Assembly: GCA_964370755.1 (NCBI GenBank)
Contig: CAYJKL010000003.1
Location: 1-64,000 of the forward strand
Reading direction: 5' to 3'
DNA from: CAKOSP01 sp964370755
GTDB taxonomy: Bacteria > Bacillota_I > Bacilli_A > RF39 > UBA660
Length of the DNA stretch: 64,000 bases
The notes below the pieces were generated by a model, which searched no databases, was not told the origin of the DNA, and was given only the letters and a program-made list of their open reading frames with translations. Positions 32,273-40,099 of this stretch are shown piece by piece; the stretch's first letter is position 1; each line of letters opens with the position of its first letter. Position numbers and translations under genes: made by a program.

Positions 32273-32605
32273 TTGCTTAGAATGGACCTTGAGTATGAAA
32301 GTGGCATTTTATTTGTAAGATTGAAAGGAAAACTAGATAGCAAAAGTTCATATAAGATTAGTAACTACTTAATACCAACTTTACTTAAACATAAAGTTAT
32401 GTATGTAGTATGTAATTTAAATGAACTGCAGTTATTAGATGAATCTGGTTTTAACTCTCTTCTTAATACAAAATGGGCTATGAAAATTAATAAAGGAAAG
32501 TTTTATTTATGTGATGTGCCAAAGGATTTAGTGTGCGCAGCTAAAAGACTTAAAAGTAAAGTGTTAGAAGATGAGTTAAGCGCAAGAAGATTCATTAAAG
32601 TTTAA
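32273..32605 (+). CDS. spoIIAA: SpoIIAA-like anti-sigma factor antagonist, Glu at the phospho-serine
   Basis: A 110-residue STAS-domain protein. In B. subtilis SpoIIAA binds the anti-sigma factor SpoIIAB to free SigmaF and is inactivated by phosphorylation of Ser58 in MDSSG. Here the site reads LLDESG: Asp56-Glu57-Ser58-Gly59, so Glu occupies the phosphorylated position and only the second Ser remains. TTG at 32273 is chosen because AAGGTGAG lies 5 nt upstream; an ATG three codons later is too far from it. It is followed after 6 bp by the sigma gene, without spoIIAB. Confidence 0.8.
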   Translation: MLRMDLEYESGILFVRLKGKLDSKSSYKISNYLIPTLLKHKVMYVVCNLNELQLLDESGFNSLLNTKWAMKINKGKFYLCDVPKDLVCAAKRLKSKVLEDELSARRFIKV

Positions 32606-32611
32606 AAGAAA

Positions 32612-33268
32612 ATGAAAAATGAAGATGAAATAAATAAACTTGTGAATGAAAACATAAAAATGATTTATAAAATTAGTTATATGTTTCACGGCTGTGAAAA
32701 AGATGATTTGATTCAAGCTGGAAAACTCGGTATTTTAAAAGCATACCAAAATTATGATGAAACAAAAGGAGCAAAATTTAGTACATTTGCTCATATATCT
32801 ATTTTTGGTGAGATGTACACACTTGCAGTAAAGAAAAATTTAAAAGTTAGTAAAGACACACTGAGACTCTATAAACATATTGAAAAAACTAGATATGAAG
32901 AGGCTCAAAATTTAGGATATATTCCAAGTAATTTCGAACTTTCAAAAATATTAAATATGAGTATTGAAACAATAGACTTTGCATGTAACTGTGCAAGTGT
33001 TATGTTGTCATTTGATAATGAAAATGATAGCGAGCGTAGTTTATACGAAACTGTTCCATCAAATGATACTATGGCCATAGATGATAAAATTCTTTTAGAA
33101 GACGGTTTTGATCATTTAACGCGTGATGAGAAAACTATTTTAAAGGAAAGATATTATAATGATGAGACACAGTCAAATATTGCTAGAAAACTAAAAATGA
33201 CACAAGTAATGGTTTCAAGACTCGAAAAAAAAGGACTTAGTAAAATGAGAGATTATATCGCTTCTTAG
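32612..33268 (+). CDS. sigF: Sporulation sigma factor, SigF/SigG type
   Basis: A 218-residue sigma-70 family protein: region 2 (DLIQAGKLGILKAYQNYDETKGAKFSTFA in parts, about 29-58), region 3 (about 90-130) and region 4 with helix-turn-helix (ETQSNIARKLKMTQVMVSRLEKKG, about 183-206). Position after spoIIAA and before spoVAC-D-E supports a forespore sigma factor (SigF or SigG), which turns on spoVA genes. No ribosome site better than AAAAGAAA is visible, so translation may be coupled to spoIIAA. Confidence 0.85.
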   Translation: MKNEDEINKLVNENIKMIYKISYMFHGCEKDDLIQAGKLGILKAYQNYDETKGAKFSTFAHISIFGEMYTLAVKKNLKVSKDTLRLYKHIEKTRYEEAQNLGYIPSNFELSKILNMSIETIDFACNCASVMLSFDNENDSERSLYETVPSNDTMAIDDKILLEDGFDHLTRDEKTILKERYYNDETQSNIARKLKMTQVMVSRLEKKGLSKMRDYIAS

Positions 33269-33313
33269 GTATAATCTTTTTTTTTTATTTCATAATAAAA
33301 TTAGGTGATTACT

Positions 33314-33751
33314 TTGAATAAAGAAGAGTACAAAAAATTAGTAGGTGAATTTAAACCGAAAGAAAAAAGAATAAAAAACTTTTTAACAGCATTTTTAGTA
33401 GGTGGAATAATTGGTATATTAGGGGAGTTATTCGTACATTTCCTAATGATTAGTTTTGCCTTATCAGAAACTATATCACTAACAATACTTGCGATATTAA
33501 TAGTTTTTCTAGGTTCACTATTTACAGCTCTTGGTTTTTTTGATAACTGGGTTACTAAACTTAAATGTGGATTAATAGTACCAACTACAGGATTTGCTCA
33601 CTCAGTTACATCAAGTGCCCTTGATTATAAAAAAGATGGACTTATTACAGGACTTGGAGCTAATTTTTTTAAACTAGCAGGATCAGTTATATTATACGGA
33701 ATTATATCCTCATTTTTCTTAGTACTTCTAAAGGTGATAATATATGGATAG
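33314..33751 (+). CDS. spoVAC: Stage V sporulation protein AC
   Basis: A 145-residue membrane protein with about four helices, matching SpoVAC (EYKKLVGEFKPKEKRIKNFLTAFLVGG by segments, then VPTTGFAHSVTSSALDYKKDG). SpoVA proteins form the inner-membrane channel moving Ca-dipicolinate into the forespore and out during germination. TTG at 33314 is chosen because AGGTGATT lies 5 nt upstream. Its end overlaps spoVAD by 8 bp. Confidence 0.93.
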   Translation: MNKEEYKKLVGEFKPKEKRIKNFLTAFLVGGIIGILGELFVHFLMISFALSETISLTILAILIVFLGSLFTALGFFDNWVTKLKCGLIVPTTGFAHSVTSSALDYKKDGLITGLGANFFKLAGSVILYGIISSFFLVLLKVIIYG

Positions 33752-34718
33752 TTTTAAATTTAAAAATGTTTACTTACATAATAACTTCACAGTAGTAGGT
33801 CCACTTGAAAAAGAAAGTAAATTAAAAACTTATAATATAAGTATGGATAATTACTATTTTGGAGAAAAAACATTCGAAAAAGCAGAAATAAAAATGCAAA
33901 AACTAGTAGTGGATAACTTACTTAGTAAAAATAACATAACATCATATGATATAGATTTTATGATAGGTGGAGATTTAATCAACCAAATATCAATATCAAA
34001 CTATATGGCAAGAGATTATAATATGCCATTTTTAGGAGTTTATAGTGCATGCTCAACTTTTACCGAAAGTCTATTAATAGCAAGTGTGTTTGTAGATAAT
34101 TACAAACTAAAAAATGTAATAGCACTCACAAGTAGTCATAATTTAACAGCAGAAAGGCAGTATCGATACCCAGTAGAGTATGGTTCAACTAGACCACATA
34201 CAGCAACGTTTACAGCAACAGGTTCAGCAGGTGTCATAGTAAGTAAAAACATAAGTAACATAAAAGTTGAAAGTGCTACAATAGGAGCAGTAATAGATAT
34301 GGGGATAGAAGATTTAAACCATATGGGCGCAGCAATGGCACCAGCAGCAGCAAGTACTTTAAACAAACATTTACAGAGCCTAGAAAGAAATGTAAATTAT
34401 TATGATTTAGTTCTTACTGGAGACCTTGGCTGCGTTGGATTAAGTATCTTTAAAGAATTTGTAAAAAAAGAATATGATATAAATATAAAAAAAGTATTAG
34501 ATGCAGGTTGTGAAATATATTTAGATAGTGATAAAACTTATGCCGGAGGTAGTGGACCTGCATGTTTACCATTAGTTTTATTTTCAAAAATTTTAGAATC
34601 TAAAAAATACAAAAAAATTCTTCTTTTAGCAACAGGTGCTCTTCATTCTCCTAATTTAGTTAATCAAAAAAATACAATTCCAGCAGTATCACACGCTATA
34701 AGCTTGGAGGTGTCATAG
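33744..34718 (+). CDS. spoVAD: Stage V sporulation protein AD
   Basis: A 324-residue thiolase-fold protein matching SpoVAD, which binds dipicolinic acid at the membrane in the spore SpoVA complex. Recognisable segments: GVYSACSTFTESLLIA (the thiolase-like cysteine region), QYRYPVEYGSTRPHTATFTATGSA by parts, GIEDLNHMGAAMAPAA, LTGDLGCVG, YAGGSGPAC. Length is normal. AAAGGTGAT lies within spoVAC; the genes overlap at both ends (8 bp and 1 bp), a tight three-gene unit. Confidence 0.95.
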   Translation: MDSFKFKNVYLHNNFTVVGPLEKESKLKTYNISMDNYYFGEKTFEKAEIKMQKLVVDNLLSKNNITSYDIDFMIGGDLINQISISNYMARDYNMPFLGVYSACSTFTESLLIASVFVDNYKLKNVIALTSSHNLTAERQYRYPVEYGSTRPHTATFTATGSAGVIVSKNISNIKVESATIGAVIDMGIEDLNHMGAAMAPAAASTLNKHLQSLERNVNYYDLVLTGDLGCVGLSIFKEFVKKEYDINIKKVLDAGCEIYLDSDKTYAGGSGPACLPLVLFSKILESKKYKKILLLATGALHSPNLVNQKNTIPAVSHAISLEVS

Positions 34719-35068
34719 TGAACTTTATATTTGCCTTTTTATTAGCAGGATTAGTATGCGGTATAGCACAAATTATTTTAGATAATACAAAGTTAACGGC
34801 AGGTCATATAACATCTTTATTTACAGCCCTAGGATCAGTCTTAGCATTCTTTGATATATATCCATACCTTATAGAAAAATGCGGAGCAGGAGCAACTATT
34901 TTAATTTCAAACTTTGGAAATGTATTATATCAAGGTGGTATAGATGGATATAAATCACTAGGATTTCTAGGTATTTTTACAGGACTTTTAGAAAAGGCAT
35001 CTGGTGTAGTAGTGGCAGCTATAGTATTTGCCTTTATAATGGGAATATTTTTTAAGCCTAAGAGTTGA
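34718..35068 (+). CDS. spoVAE: Stage V sporulation protein AE
   Basis: A 116-residue membrane protein with three to four helices, matching SpoVAE(B): GQxxL-like GIAQIILDNTKLTAGHITSL by parts, YPYLIEKCGAGATILISNFGN, and FKPKS at the end. The GTG start follows GGAGGTG and overlaps the spoVAD stop by 1 bp. Component of the SpoVA dipicolinate channel. It ends in TGA, evidence that TGA is a stop codon here. Confidence 0.92.
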   Translation: MNFIFAFLLAGLVCGIAQIILDNTKLTAGHITSLFTALGSVLAFFDIYPYLIEKCGAGATILISNFGNVLYQGGIDGYKSLGFLGIFTGLLEKASGVVVAAIVFAFIMGIFFKPKS

Positions 35069-35093
35069 TAATAACTAAAATTTATGATATCAT
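35065..35093 (+). promoter_or_regulatory. Promoter between spoVAE and the repeat gene
   Basis: TTGATA (35065-35070), 17 bp, TATCAT (35088-35093). It overlaps the end of spoVAE. Confidence 0.45.
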
Positions 35094-35114
35094 TATCATA
35101 GGATGGTGCTAATT

Positions 35115-35680
35115 ATGGACGATAAAAATCAAATAAAACTACTTAGTAAAGAAGAAGTTGAAAAGTTTAGTCAAGAAGTTAATAACTCTCAAATAGATAA
35201 AAATAATGTTATAACTAAAGAAGAAATTCCAAGTAAAATTGAAAAGGATAACTTATCTGAAGATACAACATATAATCAAATACATGCAGAACAAAAAGAT
35301 ATTATATCTAGTGAAGAAGTAGTTCCAAGTAACTTAGTAGAAGATAACTTACCAGGGAAAATTACTAATGAAAAAATTCAAGNNNNNNNNNNNNNNNNNN
35401 NNNNNNNNNNNNNNNNNNNNNNNNNNNNNNNNNNNNNNNNNNNNNNNNNNNNNNNNNNNNNNNNNNNNNNNNNNNNNNNNNNAGTAACTTAGTAGAAGAT
35501 AACTTACCAGGGAAAATTACTAATGAAAAAATTCAAGATAATAAAGTAACTGAAAATAAATATAGTACCAAATCAATAGTAATCACACTAATTGCATCTT
35601 TACTAGTATTATACGCTGGATTTTATACAATATATTATGTATTTATAGTACCGGAAAATGTAAACGAAGTATCAAATTAA
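35115..35680 (+). CDS. Repeat-containing tail-anchored protein (assembly gap inside)
   Basis: ATG at 35115 follows AGGATGGTG. The protein starts MDDKNQIKLLSKEEVEKFSQ, continues as an acidic, Asn/Glu-rich region, then a 100-N gap, then 30 residues, and ends in one membrane helix (SIVITLIASLLVLYAGFYTI) with a short outside tail. The same 55 bases (encoding SNLVEDNLPGKITNEKIQ) stand directly before and after the gap, so the gap hides tandem repeats of this unit. The repeat copies are in different frames relative to each other only because the gap length is arbitrary. Function unknown; position after spoVA suggests a forespore membrane protein, but it has its own promoter. Confidence 0.65.
35383..35482. 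other. Assembly gap (100 N) in tandem repeats
   Basis: Exactly 100 Ns flanked by identical 55-bp copies, typical of a collapsed repeat with a default gap size. True length unknown. Confidence 0.95.
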
Positions 35681-35687
35681 ATAAAAG

Positions 35688-35708
35688 CGCTTTAATAAAG
35701 CGTTTTTT
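35688..35708 (+). terminator. Terminator of the repeat gene
   Basis: CGCTTT, loop AAT, AAAGCG, T6. Confidence 0.8.
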
Positions 35709-35754
35709 ATTGTAATATAAGGATATATAATGTATAATGAAGGCAGGTGATTTT

Positions 35755-36480
35755 ATGGAATTTACAGAAATTTTAAATAACTACATTACAATTTTTAGTG
35801 AAAAAGACTCAGAAAATGTAATTATATCTCTAACAAGCGTAGACTTAAAAGATTTTGATACTGGGCTAGGAAAATTTATAGCAAATAATCTTAGGTTTAC
35901 TACAAATCTAAAAAAAGCACGTATTGAATTAGAAAAAGAAATTGATTTACCAGAGGATGATAAATTACCTCTTGATATGGAAGAAGTAAAAAAAATTCAA
36001 ATTAAAACTTCGTTATATCACTATCTTAAAGCTAAGGAAACAGTACTTATAAATAATACAAAATTTTTAAACTTTAGATCTAATACTAAGAAAAAGTATG
36101 CTGAACTAGATTATTTTAATGACTCGAATTACATATTAATGAGAGATGAATATTTATTTGGAACTATAGCAAATATAGCAGAAATGGTAAGTTTAAAATA
36201 TGGATTAATAAATCTTTCAAGTAAATATAACATAACGTTAGATGAATATAACTTTGAAGATTTTGGAATATATTTATCTGGAAACTCAAGAAATACAAAA
36301 GAAGATACAACTGAAGGTGTTAAATACTTCAGAAGTTTGAAAAATGCTTTATCAAATTATCTTGGTAGAGGTGAACTAGATAGTCTTAGTACATATCAAA
36401 AGGAAGCAATAGTAATGGAAATTTTATCTCCAAACTTTTTAAGGGATAGATTAAATAAAACAAACAGTAGAGATTTTTAA
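35755..36480 (+). CDS. Hypothetical cytosolic protein, 241 aa
   Basis: No signal peptide or membrane helix. Mixed alpha/beta, with charged helices (KKARIELEKEIDLPEDDKL). I see no catalytic motif and do not recognise the family. ATG at 35755 follows GGCAGGTGATTTT; an earlier in-frame start overlaps that site. It stands alone between two terminators. Confidence 0.55.
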   Translation: MEFTEILNNYITIFSEKDSENVIISLTSVDLKDFDTGLGKFIANNLRFTTNLKKARIELEKEIDLPEDDKLPLDMEEVKKIQIKTSLYHYLKAKETVLINNTKFLNFRSNTKKKYAELDYFNDSNYILMRDEYLFGTIANIAEMVSLKYGLINLSSKYNITLDEYNFEDFGIYLSGNSRNTKEDTTEGVKYFRSLKNALSNYLGRGELDSLSTYQKEAIVMEILSPNFLRDRLNKTNSRDF

Positions 36481-36485
36481 ACTTT

Positions 36486-36516
36486 ATACCTACATACAAC
36501 TTGTAGGTATTTTTTA
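36486..36516 (+). terminator. Terminator
   Basis: ATACCTAC, 9-nt loop, GTAGGTAT, T5. Confidence 0.8.
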
Positions 36517-36561
36517 TTGAAATAATATTATATTTAGTGTATAATTGATTTAGGTGAAAAA

Positions 36562-37050
36562 ATGAAAAAGTTGAAAATTATTTGGAGAGACAATAAAGTT
36601 GTTGTAGTTTTAGTATCAATTTTATTTCTTTGTTTTATAGCAATATGTTTTATTGCTGCGACATACTTCTTTGGAGGAGATTCTTCTGTATACGGAGATA
36701 GATTAGAAGGTTCTGATGAATATAAAATATCTAGTAAAGAAGAAGATGACTACATAGACACACTTATACTAAATGAAAGTGTAGAAGATGCAACATTTAA
36801 AGTACATGGTAAAATAATATACGTTAGTGTAAATTTTGCTATAGGAACTGACCTAGAAGCTGCTAAAACAGTATTAACTGCTTCGCTTGAATCTATGGAA
36901 GAAAAATGGGCATTATTTTATGATGTTAACTTTACAATAAATTGTGATAAATCTGTTGATACAGATGGATTTGTACTTATGGGTGCTAAAAATATTGGTT
37001 CAGAGGTAATCGTATGGAACAATAATACACCTATAGAAGAAAGTGAGTAA
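36562..37050 (+). CDS. Single-pass membrane protein of unknown function
   Basis: A 162-residue protein with a basic N-terminus, one helix (about 13-37, with FLCFIAICFIAATYF) and an outer domain of about 120 residues (DATFKVHGKIIYVSVNFAIG...). The small alpha/beta outer domain suggests a binding module, but I do not recognise it. AGGTGAAAA precedes ATG. Its stop is 1 bp before the next gene, whose product is a sensor with GGDEF-like output, so this may be an accessory to that receptor. Confidence 0.55.
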   Translation: MKKLKIIWRDNKVVVVLVSILFLCFIAICFIAATYFFGGDSSVYGDRLEGSDEYKISSKEEDDYIDTLILNESVEDATFKVHGKIIYVSVNFAIGTDLEAAKTVLTASLESMEEKWALFYDVNFTINCDKSVDTDGFVLMGAKNIGSEVIVWNNNTPIEESE

Positions 37051-37051
37051 T

Positions 37052-39070
37052 ATGAAAAATTTTTTTAAAAGTTATAAGAAAATAATTATAATTTTATGTA
37101 GTATTTTATTAGCAGGACTTCTTGCAGTAGTTTTAATTAACAGATTTATGGATGAAAACACATTAACAGTAGAAGAACGTGCTTGGATCGATGAAAATAA
37201 GGGAACAGTTGTAAATGTAAATGTAACAAATGATGCCAATATTATGGCTAGTTATGGTAGTGGAGTATTTTACGATTTTATAAATTCGTTTTCAAGTAAT
37301 TACGCAGAACTAGAAATAAATCCTATAACAAGTAGTTATGAAAATGAAATAAGTGGACTTTCATTTACTTATAAAACAGAAATGGAAACTGATGACATAT
37401 TATTTTTAGAAGATCATTATGTTATATTAACAAAAGAAATATATAACTATGAAAATTATGAAGAATTAACAAATTTAACTATTGGAGTAGCTAAAAGTGA
37501 TGAAACACTACTTAAAAGTGGTTTAAATGATAGTTCAATAGAATTTACTACATACGAAAATAGAGAAGCTCTTTTAACAGCATTTGAAGCAGAAGTAACG
37601 CATATTGCAGTACCACTTAATTTATATTTAGATGAAATTTTATCAAAAAATTTAAATATAGCTATTCATTTAAGTGATATTAATGGGTATTATGTAATGG
37701 AACCTGATGGAAGTATAATATCAAATATCTTAGTAAAATATTTTAATGGAACATGGAATGAAGAGTTATATAACTCAGTAAAAACAAATGAATTTAACAT
37801 ATTCTCTAGTAATTTAAATATTACAGAAGCAGACATAGATAAACTTAGAAGTGTAGTTCACACTTATGGATTTACTACAAATTCACCTTATGAAATAATA
37901 TCATCAGGAGAGTTTGGTGGTATATCTGCAGTATTCATAAAAGAATTCAGTGATTTTGCAGGTATAGATTTTGAGTTTGAAAAATACGATAATTATAGTG
38001 ATTTAATAAATGCACTTGATAAAAAAGAAGTTGATATTTACTTAAATGATTTTAACAATAAAACAGAATACATAAATACAACAACTGGTATAAGTTTGGA
38101 TTATGAAATAATAGCTTTAACAGAAAATGATATCGTTATAAAATCTTTAGAAGCTTTAAATGGTAATACAGTATACGTAGAAAAAAATTCATTACTTTAT
38201 GACTTTTTAAACAAAATAACTGGTGTTAAAATAAAAACTTTTGAAGATGAAAAAGAGTTGTTAAAATTATCAAATGAAGATGTATTGATAATGCTTGATA
38301 ATAATTCATTTTTATTCTATAAATCTAACGGGCTAGAGGATTTTACAAGTAGATATAGTGGAAGCACAAATAGCGACATAAACTATGCACTTAAAAATAA
38401 TGATACAATGTATTTATTGTTAGATAACTACTTAAAAGTAACTGATAATAGTGAAGTAGTAAACAGAGGGATTCATAATCATGAAGAAACCGTTAAAATG
38501 GGTAACTTACTAAGTATGCTTGCAAGATATATTATTATACTTGTTATACTTGGGTCAATTGTTGCTTATATACTAGTTAAGAAAAGTAAAAAGATAAAAA
38601 TTGCTAAAAAAATTAAAAAAGATGACAAGATGAAATTTATTGATCAACTTACATCACTTAAAAATAGAAATTACTTAAATGAATGTATTGAATCTTGGAA
38701 TAATAATACGATTTATCCACAAACATTAATAGTGGTAGATTTAAATGATATTCAAAAAATAAACGATATACATGGTTATAACGAAGGTGATAGACAAATT
38801 AAGTCATTTGCTAATGCTATAATTAAAACTCAGTTAGATAATAGTGAAATCATGAGAACTGATGGTAATGAGTTTGTAATATATTTAATAGGTTACAGTC
38901 AAAAACAAATAACAAATTACATTCATAAATTAAATAAAGAAGTAGAAAAACTACCATTTGAAAATGGTGCTAAGTTTGGTTATAGTATGATACTTGATAA
39001 CCTTAAAACAATCGAAGATTGTTTAAATGAAGCTTCTAATGATATGAAGGCTAAAAAGAAAAATGGTTAA
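37052..39070 (+). CDS. Membrane receptor with solute-binding-like domains and degenerate GGDEF
   Basis: A 672-residue protein. N-terminal membrane helix (about 10-30), two successive extracytoplasmic domains resembling family 3 solute-binding proteins (the second about 265-385, with SPYEIISSGEFGGISAVFIKEF by parts), a second helix (about 488-512), then a GGDEF-fold domain (about 530-670). The domain begins DQLTSLKNRNYL as in diguanylate cyclases, but the active-site loop reads RTDGNEFVI instead of GG(D/E)EF, so cyclase activity is doubtful. ATG at 37052 or GTG 9 nt earlier are both possible. Overlaps the next gene by 8 bp. Confidence 0.75.
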   Translation: MKNFFKSYKKIIIILCSILLAGLLAVVLINRFMDENTLTVEERAWIDENKGTVVNVNVTNDANIMASYGSGVFYDFINSFSSNYAELEINPITSSYENEISGLSFTYKTEMETDDILFLEDHYVILTKEIYNYENYEELTNLTIGVAKSDETLLKSGLNDSSIEFTTYENREALLTAFEAEVTHIAVPLNLYLDEILSKNLNIAIHLSDINGYYVMEPDGSIISNILVKYFNGTWNEELYNSVKTNEFNIFSSNLNITEADIDKLRSVVHTYGFTTNSPYEIISSGEFGGISAVFIKEFSDFAGIDFEFEKYDNYSDLINALDKKEVDIYLNDFNNKTEYINTTTGISLDYEIIALTENDIVIKSLEALNGNTVYVEKNSLLYDFLNKITGVKIKTFEDEKELLKLSNEDVLIMLDNNSFLFYKSNGLEDFTSRYSGSTNSDINYALKNNDTMYLLLDNYLKVTDNSEVVNRGIHNHEETVKMGNLLSMLARYIIILVILGSIVAYILVKKSKKIKIAKKIKKDDKMKFIDQLTSLKNRNYLNECIESWNNNTIYPQTLIVVDLNDIQKINDIHGYNEGDRQIKSFANAIIKTQLDNSEIMRTDGNEFVIYLIGYSQKQITNYIHKLNKEVEKLPFENGAKFGYSMILDNLKTIEDCLNEASNDMKAKKKNG

Positions 39071-39926
39071 GATAAAAAAAAGGGTTAAAAATTTTATAGA
39101 TAATTTTATGACTGTGATTACTAGGCCAGAAATGGCTATACTACCAGGACAACTAGCATACTTTTTTGTCCTGGCAGTAATACCAACACTTACACTTGTA
39201 AGTTTAGGAGCTGCTGTTTTAAACCTTTCAACGGATGTTATACATGAGTTTTTATCATCAGCATTTTCAGAAAGTTTAGCAGAGACACTATTATCAACTG
39301 GTATTACAGGTAACAGTATAAGTTTATCAGTAATAGTAGTAATAGTAGTAGCGTACTATATTGCTTCAAACGGAGCATCATCTATTATAATTACATCGAA
39401 TACAATATATGGTATAAAAAATAAAGGTTATATTAAAAGACAATTAAAAGCATTTTTTATGATATTCATTCTAGTGTTCTTATTTACATTCATGCTCATA
39501 ATACCAATGTTTGGAGATACGATTATAGATTTATTCAAATTTGTTAATATGGATGAAAATATAACTGTGCAAGTTACATTAATAATAAGGGTATTACAAG
39601 GACCTATTTTATGGTTTATACTATTCCTATTTGTAAAATTAATTTACACAATGGCCCCAGACAAAAGAGTTGATAGTAATATGGTAAATTATGGAGCTTT
39701 ATTTACAGCAACACTTTGGATGATTGTTACATATATATATTCAATATATATAAATAATTATGCAGATTATACTGCACTTTATGGAAATTTAGCTAATCTA
39801 GTAATATTAATGCTTTGGTTTTATTTTCTAGCTTATGTATTTACAATTGGGATGGCACTTAATTACCATAAAGAGGAAAATGAAAAAGTTCTAAAAGAAG
39901 AATTAAAATTAAGAGTTAGTCAATAA
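39063..39926 (+). CDS. YihY/BrkB family membrane protein
   Basis: A 287-residue protein with six membrane helices. The N-terminal RPEMAILPGQLAYFFVLAVIPTL (by parts), YYIASNGASSIIITSNTIYG and a late TALYGNLANLVILMLWFYFLAYVF (by parts) are typical of the YihY/BrkB family. The family was once called ribonuclease BN in error; its role in the envelope is unsettled. It overlaps the upstream receptor gene, so it is co-transcribed with it. Confidence 0.88.
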   Translation: MVKIKKRVKNFIDNFMTVITRPEMAILPGQLAYFFVLAVIPTLTLVSLGAAVLNLSTDVIHEFLSSAFSESLAETLLSTGITGNSISLSVIVVIVVAYYIASNGASSIIITSNTIYGIKNKGYIKRQLKAFFMIFILVFLFTFMLIIPMFGDTIIDLFKFVNMDENITVQVTLIIRVLQGPILWFILFLFVKLIYTMAPDKRVDSNMVNYGALFTATLWMIVTYIYSIYINNYADYTALYGNLANLVILMLWFYFLAYVFTIGMALNYHKEENEKVLKEELKLRVSQ

Positions 39927-39958
39927 TAATAGTATGTACACGGATATTACTTAGTACA

Positions 39959-39967
39959 TGATATAAA
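39959..39967 (+). promoter_or_regulatory. Extended -10 element (TACATGATATAAA)
   Basis: TGA-TATAAA in a context nearly identical to the ftsY and dnaB promoters. The only thing between it and the terminator at 40022 is a 12-codon frame without a ribosome site, so it could give a RNA of about 75 nt. Confidence 0.35.
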
Positions 39968-40021
39968 ATTTTAATATGACTTTAAATGAAAGTTTAAATA
40001 ATATTAAAAAGTAATAATTCA

Positions 40022-40052
40022 AAAGGAAGTGGGTACCCACTTCCTTTGTTTT
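40022..40052 (+). terminator. Terminator, 26-nt perfect palindrome
   Basis: AAAGGAAGTGG-GTAC-CCACTTCCTTT followed by GTTTTT. It is very stable for this AT-rich genome. Confidence 0.8.
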
Positions 40053-40075
40053 TACTTTAAATTTTTCAATAGTTA

Positions 40076-40084
40076 TGGTATAAT
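40076..40084 (+). promoter_or_regulatory. Extended -10 promoter of the LTA-synthase-like gene
   Basis: TGG-TATAAT, 16 nt before the start codon; the ribosome site AGAAGGA lies between. Confidence 0.45.
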
Positions 40085-40099
40085 CTTTAAGAAGGATTT

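Noticed and set aside
35328..35537. CRISPR-like repeat
   Set aside because: Only one repeat unit on each side of a sequence gap, in a coding frame, without spacers or cas genes.
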